A stretch of 64,000 nucleotides of DNA from NCBI GenBank assembly GCA_905250125.1, contig CAJNOL010000142.1:166643-230642 (forward strand), read 5' to 3'. The position numbers and the translations under genes were made by a program. The notes under the pieces are model-generated. The model saw only the letters and a list, made by a program, of their open reading frames with translations, searched no databases and was not told where the DNA came from. This stretch comes from Rotaria sordida. Taxonomy: Eukaryota; Rotifera; Eurotatoria; Philodinida; Philodinidae. Below are positions 12,996-23,992 of this stretch, one piece after another (positions within the stretch are counted from its first letter, which is position 1; every line of letters starts with the position of its first letter).

Positions 12996-15100
12996 TGATT
13001 TGATTTCTTTTTTTTTGTTTTAATTTTTTAATAAAAAAAATCGTTGTGGATTTTGTCCATCGAAATCAATAAATGGATTTAATATTTTATGTTCGACAAG
13101 ATAAATAGGATTGTTATTAGTTATATCATTGGATTGTTTATTGATGAGATAATTACAACAATTCAATGTAGAAGAATCTTAAATAATAATAAATTTTTAT
13201 TTAAAAATTTATTCAAAATAAAAAAATACTTGCTAAAATCAATAATCCTCATATTGTACATTTGTTTACATTATCGTCAGTCTACTATAGTGGATTATCA
13301 GACAGAAAATACCCGACTATTTAAGTATCGAACTACCGACAGTTTTTCTCCAGTTTGTACAAAGTAGAATAAATGCGCTGAAATACAGTAACCAATTGCA
13401 TAGAAAAGTCATGGGGTTTTATATTATAAACACTAATCAACAAAATAAAATAATTAATAATTTGTGACTAAAGTTAAAAAAAAACCGTAACAGATTCTAA
13501 AGGTTCATAATGACTTTAAGATATTTTATGAGATTGTAATACTATTTCATAATTAGAAATTTCACAAATTTTCATTATCTTCGGGATTTTAAATTTTTCA
13601 TTTCTTTTGTAATATATCTACATAGTAATTCTGCAAACAGTGTCGTGTAATATTCGCAACATAAATAATCTTTTAACACAATTACTCTTCCGTCTCTTAC
13701 AGAACACTTAGAATCCATTTTCATCATATTTATATTTTTATCAGGAATTTCTGTTATCAACTCATTTTTTAATTTAAAATTAATTCAATACTTCAAAAAA
13801 GTTTAACCTATTAAAAATATCGCACAAGATTCTTCTCTATGATAACATAATTTTATGCATAGTTATGTGATTTACAATCTTTCGAAGGAAACTAATGAAC
13901 CAAAATAATATATATATTCTCCTAGCAAAAAAAAAGTTTTAGCCAATGTTTTAAATCCATTGTCATCATAAAAACACATTTTGGGAAAATAAACTAACTG
14001 TAATGAAGGCATTCTAATCGTTAGATTCTCCGAACTGAATTCTGTCAGCGTCTTGTCAATTAATTATCATTCTAAACTTTTCGAATAAAAAAACAGAGTG
14101 TGTAAACATCAAGATTTTTCGACTTTGTCAACAAGTGTACCTACGTAATACTCACACTATTCTTCAGAACATAAATATAAAATATAACATGAATAAAGAA
14201 TTTTAAGCTGTATCTAATCCTTTTGTTTTTAGAGAACTATTTCTGTAGTGATGATAAATTTTAAAAAAATTAATTAAAGAGACACTAACAAAATTCGGTT
14301 CTTGGAATCTAACGATGAGAATATCTTCATTGTAGTCAATTTGTTTTTCAGCCAATGGATACAAGTTAAAACAAATATATATCCTTCAGATGTATTAAAA
14401 ATGCATCTACTCCTTGTAAAAAAAAAACTTTGCTTTTAGAAAAAAATCTAACTTTTTTTTATAGTGGACACTTTTGAAAGTTTGAAGTATTATACTGTAT
14501 ATAATTTGTTTTTTTTACAAAATGTTTTTATATTGCTGATAGATTTAAAACAATCTTTTCTCAGGTGTATATATAAATAAAACTAATTATACTTGTTTTA
14601 ATTGATCTTCTGTTATCCAATGATTCGAATAATTGTTCTATAAATTCTTTCATAGAATTGCTTTATTAAAGAACAAAAAATAAATTTATAAATTGTTACT
14701 AAGGTAATTTATATATGTTGATTAATCAATTGTTCATAAATGATCGAAAAGAAAAAAGTGTAGTCTTAAGCTGATATAAAACAAAAACAAAACAACATTA
14801 AGAATAGAATAGTTTTATATAGTAGACGGATTGAAAATTTATAAAACAAACATAATCACATTAATCCAAGAAACAATAGTACAAGCCGATCGAAAAGAAA
14901 AACAAACTTTAGTTTTCTCGCTCTCTCTCTATCGTTTCTCTTTTTACATCACATATATTTCGATCGGTTTATATGTATAATCGGTGTTCTTTCATGTTTT
15001 TTCATATTATTGTAATCGAAAAAGAAGAAATCACTTTGTTGTATCTCATACTTTTTTCAAGATATATTTATTTTCATTAATAGACACACAATATAGAATA
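12996..15100. other. Intergenic, non-coding
   Basis: No supported exon on either strand; very AT-rich with poly(A/T) tracts. The last 300 bp upstream of 15101 contains CT-rich runs (14919-14933) and presumably the chitinase promoter and 5' UTR. Confidence 0.5.
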
Positions 15101-18100
15101 ATGATACTTAGAAGATTTCTTTTATTTATATTTTTTCTCAAAGGTAAATATTTATTGGTTTTTGTATTAAATTGATGATTTAATTCTTTTTTTAGTTTCT
15201 ATTCTTCTTGCTGCTGAACAAAAATTTAAAATTGTATGTTATTTCTCAAATTGGGGTAAGTAGATTGAAAAATTCACATTGTTTTTATATAATTTATTTT
15301 ATTCTAAAGCATATAAACGTCCCGGTGGTGGTTCAATGACTCCAGAAGATATTGATCCTTGTTTATGTACACATATTATATATGCATTTTCTGAAATGGA
15401 AAATAATCTATTAATACCAACTGAAAAACATGATTTAAAAGATAATAATCAAGCAGGTAAGATATCAATATTGATTTAAATTGAAACCTTTTTTTTGTGA
15501 TGAACAAAAAATGAATTAAATTCACATAAATAGTTTGCAATTTAGTGATCGTAAATTATTTATATATATATTTTTTTTTGCACTCTTAGTCTGAAGGAGA
15601 ATCTAGATCATATAATATTTGTTAATAAATTTTGTGAAATAAAAAAAAAAAAAAACTTAAATTTTAATCATAATATATATTTTTTTCTTTTAATTGAATA
15701 GGTTTTTTCGAACGATTTAATGCATGGAAAAGTGTTAATAAAAATATAAAAACTTTACTTGCTGTTGGTGGTTGGGTAAGAGAATTTCTATTCTATATTA
15801 AGAATTTTTAAATAGAAAAATTCCTTTTTTTGTAATTTCTATAGGATATGGGAATGAAAGATTTTGCAGGTATAAAATTATAAGATTACATTTTATATTG
15901 ATAAAGATATTTAATTAATTAGGTATTGTTAAATCGGAAAAAACAATGAAAAGTTTTGCAGAATCATCTATTAAATATTTACGTAAACATAAATTTGATG
16001 GTCTTGATCTTGGTATGTTGAAATAAATGATAAATTTGATTTATTTATTTATTTTTTCATTTAGATTTTGAATATCCGGGTAGAAAATAAATTTGAATAA
16101 AATATTTAAAAATAAAATACTTTTAATAATAGGTGTTGATTGGAGAGATAGTCCAAGAGAAGATAAACAAAAATTTACAAAATTATGTGAAGTTAGTTTA
16201 ATCAAAAGAAGTTTTTTTTTTAATAAATTTTATTTATTAAGATTTTATATGAAACATTTGAAAAAGATGCTGAAAAAAATGGATATGAACGTCTTCTTTT
16301 AACTGCTGCTGTAGCAGCTGCTAAAGTTAATATTGATAAAGCATATGAAGTCGATAAACTTGTTCCGTTAGTTAAATTTTTATTATTATTATTATTAATT
16401 TCATATTTTTTGAATTTCTTGTTTTTTTTTGTTTAGAGTTCTCGATTGGTATGTCAATCAAATTATATTGTAAACATTCAAAGTTTTTTTTTTGTTTTTG
16501 TTTTTCCTATATTTTAAAACTAAGGTTTAATTTAATGACTTATGATTTTCATGGATCATGGGATCAAAATCGTGCTCATCATTCATCTCTTAATAGTAAA
16601 GATGGTGGAAACGATGATACAATGTATATTGTATGTCATATTTTCAATGATATTTTTTCTTATTTTTTTGAAAAATAATATTTAAATAGGATTTTGCTGT
16701 TAAATATTTTCAAAAATTAGGTATGCCAGCAAATAAAATGATGTTAGGTTTAGGTACATATGGTCGAGGTGATACACCAGCTATGCCTTATACAGGTTTT
16801 AAAGGTGAAAATGGTTTTGTAGCATATTATGAAGTAAAAATAGATCTTTTTTTTACTTTGAATAATTTTTTTGATTTCTAGAGTTGTATTCAAATTGTTT
16901 GTGAAAAAATGAAAGAAACATGGGATGCTAAACAACTTGTTCCATATATAGCAGGTCCATATAATCAACCAAAAGCTGGTGTAGAAAATGTTCGAAGTAT
17001 GAAATATAAAGTAAAAACAAAAATATCAATGAAATAAATCTGATAAACATGATTCTTTTTTTGTTTTTTTTTTGAAAAGGCAAATTATATAAAACAAAAT
17101 AATTTGGGTGGTGCTATGATTTGGACACTTGATATGGATGATTTTCGTGGTCAATTTTGTTGTCAAGGAAAATTTCCATTAATACGAACAATTAAAGCTG
17201 TTCTACATGGACAACTTAAATTATTACCAAAAGAAAAAATTTGTTCAACTTGTCCAACTAATGAATATAAAAGTATACAAAATAGATTTATTATAAGACA
17301 AAGTATACATTGAATATGTATATTTATCTAGATTTTAAACCAAATTCTCAATATCAACAGCCACAAACAACAGAAAAAACAACTAAAAAACCAAAAATAT
17401 CTAAACGTGATGCAGAAGGACCAAGTAGGATTGATTTTTTTTTTTTGCAAAATCGAAAAACAAAAAAAATTTTTTTTTTATTGTTTAGCACCAGAAGATG
17501 TTTGTGAAGAATTAAAAGATGGACAATGGCCAGATCCAACTGATTGTAAAAGTTATTTCTTATGTCGTGGTGTCGGTAGTCAATGGGGTGAACAAAAACG
17601 TGAAATGTGTTATGCTGGTAAGTATTAAACAATTGCTTGTTCTGCAGTAAGGAAAAGTCAGAACGCTGTAACAGATATATAAATATCGTCATTCAATTGA
17701 GGCAAAAACTTTCACTACAGGTCTTTCAATTTCAATGGTCTTTTACTACATAGTGTTCTAATAGAAATCCTTAAAAGAATTGAGTTCCTATTTGATATTT
17801 GACTAAACTATTCAATTTTTAATATGTCTTTTTCTGAACTTTTAAGAAAAGCTAGTCTAGTTAAATTCTCTATACATTAGGTGTCAGATCGAAATTTGAA
17901 AGTATGAGCTTTCTGAAAACTTGAATAAACGTATTTTTAATGTGATAAGAAGTTTTGAATTTTTTCGAAATCGAAAGAGTTTGTATGGAACAGTGATGAA
18001 TCAGAATGAATATTACATTTGTAAATTCTAACGAGAAATCAGACTATACAATTAGGGAAGAATAGAACGATTTTTCTCATGTTCTGCATTTCTTCTTGGA

Positions 18101-19940
18101 AATTTTACATTGTAGATAATTAACATTTTTAACCTTTCGATGACGAAAAGATTTCCTATGTAAAAGCAAAATTCTTTTTGCAATTTTTTAAAGAAAACAA
18201 AATTCATTTAATCCAGCTTATACTATCTTAACATACGTAACTTTTCAATAGTTTCCATATTGACTATGAGCGGCGTACGATTAATTTTTTAAATAGATCC
18301 ATTGTCTTTCCCCTTCCTCTAATAGTAGAAGGTGTGAGTGAAGATAAGAAGAACATTCACATTCTATTGATGAATACAGTTTTTGTATGTAGTAAAGATA
18401 TATTTATTTCTATTGATTAGAAATTTCTTTGCGAATTTATTAAAACAAGAAATAGCAACGAAAGAAAAAGTGTTCACGATTGATATTAAGTTTATTAAAA
18501 GTTCTAGCTGTGAATATATTTTTTTGAAAGAAAAAACCTGATGAATGAATGGTTTCTCTGTAGTCTTGGGAGAGTTTCCTCCCTCCTGATTAGAACGAAA
18601 CGACACCTATAAATAAAATCGATCGAAAACATGGAATCATTACCAGTCGATGTAATTACGTAGATGACACACGTTCTAGAAGATTGATATTTACATTTAG
18701 GAGAATACTTTCAAATTACTTTTTATGAAAGAAAATGTACGTAGGACAAACTATGTTGCCCTATCCTAATGACAATCTCTGACATATAGTAATTAACTTT
18801 TGACATATGCAATTAGTAATAATAACAAGAATGTAAATTTGGTTCGTCCTAATTTTCTTTTTTAATTAAATTATATGTTGATTATCTTGTAAAAATTAAA
18901 GAATAGAAAAAAAAAATTGTTGTCAATGAGATTCATACTTATTGATATTGTATTTAAATTTTAAAAAAATTTAGTAAATTATTTTTTTTTTTATTCAGGT
19001 TCTTATTTTGATCCTAATGATAAATCATGTAAATGGGTTGGTGCTGATAAGGTTTATTCGATATTCTTTTTTGTTTGTTTTTTCTTCTCTCATATTTTAC
19101 TTTTTAAAATTTTTTTAGCTTAATTGTGAAGACTTAGTCGAAGGTTATGATAATCCAGTTGCTAGTGTAACACAATCAACATCAAATGATGATGATGATG
19201 TTGAAGATGAAGATATAACAGATGAAATGGGTAAATCAACAAAAAAGAAACTATCTAAATCCTCCTCCTCATCATCATCAAATAAACCAATATCAATATT
19301 AAGTCGAACAATATCTGAATATGATACATGTACACCAGAAAAATCTGTTGAATTTGATCCTGTACAAGGTAATAGATAAATTCCTATTTTTTGTTTGACA
19401 TGATTTGCTTCATCTACCATAGCCTTCTATAGGTATGCTTTGTTACTCTTGCGAAAGTCAGAAGGAGAACAGCGATTGTCAATTAAATCCCAATCAGACA
19501 ACAACAATGATGTGCGAATCAACACAACAAATTTGTTACAGCAAAAAAACTATAAACGCCATCGGTAAACAAAACAAAAACAAAATATAAATTTAAGAAA
19601 ATCTTCGTTTATATATATATATACATCTTTAAGGAAAACTAATGCAATTCAGTCGTGGTTGCACAATGCCACCATTATCGACGGGCAATATTACTCAAGA
19701 ATTACAATGCCTATCAAGCAAAACCGACGGAAAGACTATCTGCGTGAAATATTGCCAGGACAATTTATGCAACAATCAGGATATAAGGTTAATTTTTTTT
19801 TGTTTTGAAAATCTTAAATTGAAATCTATATTTTATTTAGCGATGGCGCACTATCAATTACAATCGATCGAATGACATTCATCATTTATTATCTTCTAGC
19901 TCTAATATTAATGATCATAACAATACAAGATTATTGTTAA
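15101..19940 (+). CDS. GH18 chitinase with CBM14, Ly6/uPAR domain and GPI-type tail
   Basis: Twenty-one exons join in frame: 15101-15143, 15196-15255, 15310-15456, 15702-15775, 15845-15869, 15923-16012, 16065-16079, 16133-16191, 16242-16366, 16437-16448, 16525-16630, 16690-16833, 16882-17010, 17080-17272, 17332-17424, 17489-17617, 18999-19051, 19119-19368, 19433-19564, 19634-19787, 19841-19940. The 710-residue product has a signal peptide (1-21), a GH18 domain with the complete DxxDxDxE motif (DGLDLDFE, acid E149), LAVGGW and MTYDFHG, a Thr/Pro linker, a six-Cys CBM14 chitin-binding domain (444-499), an Asp/Ser-rich linker, a ten-Cys LU three-finger domain (586-673, ending in LCNN) and a hydrophobic C-terminus fitting a GPI signal. 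It should hydrolyse chitin at the cell surface. The LU exons have no signal peptide of their own and fit by splice phase, but use GC-richer codons. Exons of 12 and 15 nt are notable. Confidence 0.85.
17618..18998. other. Large chitinase intron splitting the CBM14 domain
   Basis: 1381 bp between GTAAGT and TTATTCAG, in a gene whose other introns are about 45-250 bp. It has slightly mixed composition unlike the purely AT-rich small introns, and no recognisable exon on either strand. It is probably enlarged by decayed mobile sequence. Confidence 0.5.
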
Positions 19941-21041
19941 TTCTGACGTTTTTATTAAAATATTTTTTTTTCTAGTTCGAAAATATGAACTAACTATTAA
20001 ATTGAGCGCGCATATATTTCTTTTGTTGTTTTGTGTTTCTTTATTAATCTTTCTTTATTGCTCTGTACGTGTTTGATCTTATTGTCAAAAAGAAAAAGAA
20101 AAAAGAAAAGCACTCCTAAAGGATTATAAGTACACACTAAAATTGATTTTATTACAAATAATCAAATATTTAGCAACATTTTTCAAGGTTTATATAGTCT
20201 TCTTCTTTTTTTTTTTTTGATTTCTTATTATTTAATATTTGTTTATAATGTCAAATGAAAAATGACATTTAATCAAAAAGAACTCTTTAGCGTTTGATAT
20301 TTACTTCTTTTTTTTTCTTTTTTTGGTTTACTCCATTAACAGATTTCATGGTCGACATGCGCTACATTTATTCTGTCTTGAGTGCTTTATGTACATATGT
20401 AAATAATACAAGTTTATTTAGTATTCTCTTCTTTTCATTAGTGAATATTGATTATTCGACAATTGAAATCATATGAAAAGAGGTCGAATATCAGATGATG
20501 TAACCGTAACTGAGGTTTTTTTTTTTTTTTTTTTTGGTGTTTTTTCGCTTCTTTAGTTGCCTTCATACGAAATCAAAATAAATCCTGATAAAAAAAATTA
20601 CAAGAGGACAACGAGAGAGAGAGAGAGAGAGGGCGAGAAAGAAAATGAAATATTCTCTACTTTTAAAAGTACATGTGTGCATAGATCTATACAGACTTAA
20701 TGATTACCTTTTGGCCTTGTTACCATTGCAAGACACTTCACCTTCTCAACGGTTTTTTTTTTTGTCATACAAAAGAGGTAGAAAAGAAGAAATTAGGGTA
20801 GTTCTGTAAAAAGAAAGAAAACCTTATACAATGTCTCACATTTTTTTCTTTTACATTTTTTTTTTCTTTTATGATGACCTAATATTTTAGAATACAAAAA
20901 TAGTACTCTCTTTCTTCTCTCTTATTCAAAGATTTTTTTATTGTCATTCTTATATTTTTTTTTTTTGTGTTTCTAATTATAGATACGTTATCTATCTATC
21001 TCTCTTATGTTGATGATAATTAATTGTTTTAAAATATCAAT
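19941..21041. other. Intergenic, low-complexity rich
   Basis: Contains long poly(T) runs (about 20517-20535 and others) and a GA microsatellite at about 20609-20631. No supported exon. Confidence 0.5.
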
Positions 21042-21848
21042 ATGTCTAGTGGTGAAATAGATACGACTGCATTAATTATGTATGTGAATTATAAAATATA
21101 AATTTTATGAAAAGTTTATCTTAATTTTTAATTCAGTTCTATATGTGTAATTGTACCAGCAGCGATTGCTATTAGCGTTTGTGCGATTATCTATTTTGCA
21201 CATCGAAACAGAGATCGAAAATTACATCGTCAAACAAGTATGAATTATTTGAATTTATGTATTTCTCAAGTAAAACACAAAACCTAAATCCTATAGAGTC
21301 GATGGATAATTTATATAAAAATGAGAAACAAAAAAAAAGATTATAATGTTTATAGCTGTTCGATGCACTCGAAACTCCTTGAGAAAGAGTAGCAGTTTGT
21401 AATAAATCAAACGAAAATAACCTCAGTGAACTTTATTATTTTTTTGATAAGCTTATTATTTTTTTTACGATAAAATAAATTGTTTTTTTTTTTATTAGAT
21501 AGATCATCATCATTATCATCATCATATGACTATGAACAATCACGTGAACGACTACCTCAAAATAGTTATATAATTGATTTTACAAGTGTCAATCGTTCTC
21601 AACAACAACAACAACAACGTCGTCCACGTGCACCACCACCTGTATTTGAACAATCACCACCATCATATGACATATCAATTAATCAAACACGACGACAACC
21701 TATACCATTATTTTCACCTATTCGTACAATACCATCAAGAACAATTGTTCATCGATCTTCACCAATTATAACTCCATCTATATATTCAGCAATGCCACCA
21801 TCTTATGCTGAAATATTTTTAAAACCACATACATTACTAAATGGATGA
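21042..21848 (+). CDS. Small single-pass membrane protein with two PPSY motifs
   Basis: Three exons (21042-21079, 21137-21237, 21499-21848) encode 162 residues. A short 13-residue N-terminus is followed by one membrane helix (about 14-33), a basic stop-transfer stretch (HRNRDRKLHR) and a Ser/Gln/Pro-rich cytoplasmic tail with a poly-Gln run. The tail carries two PPSY motifs (PPSYD and PPSYAE), the ligand of WW domains in NEDD4-family ubiquitin ligases and YAP-like adaptors. Without a signal peptide it would insert by its own helix. No orthologue is recognised; the layout resembles small PPxY adaptors such as NDFIP, WBP1 or Shisa tails. Two similar proteins lie at 32.5 and 34.4 kb. Confidence 0.7.
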
Positions 21849-22031
21849 AAAAAAAATCATTCGTTTATTTTATTTATTATTAATCATTGATTGTTTATAA
21901 AAACAAAAAATAGGTTCTTTTTGTTCTTCTTTTTCTATTTATATTTTTTTACATTTTATCTCATTCGTATTATTTACATAATTTATAGTTTTGAAAGCAA
22001 AAAGAAATAAACAAATGAGAAAAAAATATTA

Positions 22032-22790
22032 TCATTGAATTTGAACTGTTTCATGATTATTATTTGAATTATATGTTATTAATTTTGAACGAAATGAATG
22101 ATCACGACAATATGAAACCTTTTATAAAAAAAAAAAAAAAGAAAGAAGAAATTTAATAAATAAATAAATCTTTATAATTTTATCTTAAATACATACTACA
22201 CGAACTAATGAACATATTAAATCAGTAAAACCTAACATTAATGATAATAAAAAAACAATAAATGACCAATCAAATTGTTCATTTGTACGACTTGTAATTA
22301 CAATAAATCCAATTGTTATAAAGACCATAGCAGCTAATACAAATATTAAAGTTGTTACAATAGCAAGTTCTTCTACAACGAGAGAGAAAAATTATATATA
22401 TATATATATATATATATTCTTTTTTTAAACTCACCTAAAATTAGATTAATACGAGATCGTTTTCGTTTGCATAAAAAAAAAATATTTGATAATTCAAATA
22501 TAAAATTTACGGAAGTGATTATAGAAAAAAATAATATTCCTCCTTTAGTATGATCCCTTGCATAACATAAATTACCAAAATCATAGCATGCTAATTTAAG
22601 ACCTATATTAATAAATGTTAAATATTTTATTATACAAAAAAACGAAAAAAAAAAAAATTACTATCACACCTCGATGTTCATTTCCATCAGTATTTCGTAT
22701 CCAATGATGAGTATGAAGTGATACAAACATTGTAATACATGTCATCAATTTGCATATGAAAATAAAAGTACTCAAAAGTGGTGAATGCAT
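22032..22790 (-). CDS. Claudin/PMP22-like four-span membrane protein, copy 1
   Basis: Four exons (22790-22670, 22602-22435, 22372-22197, 22118-22032) encode 183 residues. There are four hydrophobic segments; the first loop holds a Trp after helix 1 (HHWIR) and a pair of Cys about ten residues apart (LKLACYDFGNLC), resembling the W-...-C-...-C first loop of the claudin/PMP22/EMP/MP20 superfamily. Such proteins build cell junctions or modulate membrane complexes. The cytosolic C-terminus is short. The donor of exon 3 could be either of two GT sites three bases apart. It is a tandem paralogue of the gene at 23224-23992, with identical intron phases and the same third-exon length (176 nt). Confidence 0.75.
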
Positions 22791-23223
22791 TTATGTAACT
22801 AGCTTATACTTTCATATGATCGATTACGATTCTTTCCTTGATCTATAATAATAGTTCTATTATATATATATATATATATATCTTCTTTTTTCTTTCTAGA
22901 TAAGCATCAGATTACAAAACAACAGTAAAAGGTAATGCTTTGGTATTGAATATCAGCTTAATTTTTATCTTATATATTATCTAACAAAATTTAATATAAT
23001 TTCAAAACTATAGTTGTAGTCTCTTAAAGACATATTATTTTTATATGAATTATTTCATATTGTTATAACACTTCAATAATAAGTGTAATTTCTTGTTTTC
23101 TATCAAAATATTGTTTTTTCTTTCATTAAATAAAAGATTTTTACAACATTTTAACAATAAACAATCGAAAATATTGATATTAAAAAAAATCGAATTAAGG
23201 AGTAAGTCTCTCTATTGTTAAAT
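22791..23223. other. Spacer between tandem claudin-like genes
   Basis: 433 bp, AT-rich, with a TA microsatellite at 22861-22880. No exon. Confidence 0.5.
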
Positions 23224-23992
23224 TTAACGAATACAATCAATAATTGATTTATGTCTATAAGATTGTTTACCATGATTTGTTATACTTGTTTCATCATATT
23301 GACAATTATTCATCTATATATATATAAAACAAAATTTATAAATGACAAAAAAAAAAATAAAAATAAAACTTACAATTCGAACTATCGAACAAATACAATC
23401 AATAGGTATAAGAATAGTAGCTAATCCAAAAGCAAAAAATGTCCAATGAAGATGAACTATACGCATTTCAATTGATATACGAATATGAACAATAGTAACC
23501 CAAATACAATGAATTGTAACAGCACATAATAAAGCAATACTTGTTTGTTCTAGATTGAAAAATATAGATTTTAAAAAAAAAATCAACAAAAATAAAATAT
23601 AAATTTTGCATTTACCAAGAAAACAATTTAATAATGTTGGAGCACGTGACCATATTGAATAGAATAAAATAAGATTAATAATTTCTAATAAAAGACTGAT
23701 AATTAAAAGTATACAAGGTGCAATAACAATTAAATGTGGTAATGGCATTTGATTTTCTAAATTACAAAATGCTCCATATGAAATACATAAATCTTGAACT
23801 AAATCTTTGTTTACTATATATAAAATAAAAATTGATTATTTTATATTTAAAAATAAAACAAAACATATATCTTATTTTACCTGAATAATTATCAATTTGA
23901 AACCAATGATATGCATAAACAGATATAAGTAAACATATTAATGAAACTGTTTTACAAGTTAAAATAACAATAGATAATATATTCATATACAT
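23224..23992 (-). CDS. Claudin/PMP22-like four-span membrane protein, copy 2
   Basis: Four exons (23992-23881, 23813-23616, 23549-23374, 23313-23224) encode 191 residues. Like its neighbour it has four hydrophobic helices, a Trp after helix 1 (YHWFQ) and two Cys in the first loop (DLCISYGAFCNLE). Splice phases 1, 1, 0 match those of copy 1, so the pair arose by tandem duplication; the amino-acid sequences are now strongly diverged. The C-terminal exon begins at a Met after the splice site and is polar. Function within the superfamily (junction, channel regulation) cannot be told. Confidence 0.75.

Noticed and set aside
13089-13367. 92-codon plus-strand frame after the ERI-like gene
   Set aside because: Low-complexity, no signal, domain or splice support.
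17354-17692. Minus-strand 112-codon frame opposite the chitinase
   Set aside because: Lies across two chitinase exons and an intron; shadow of the coding strand.
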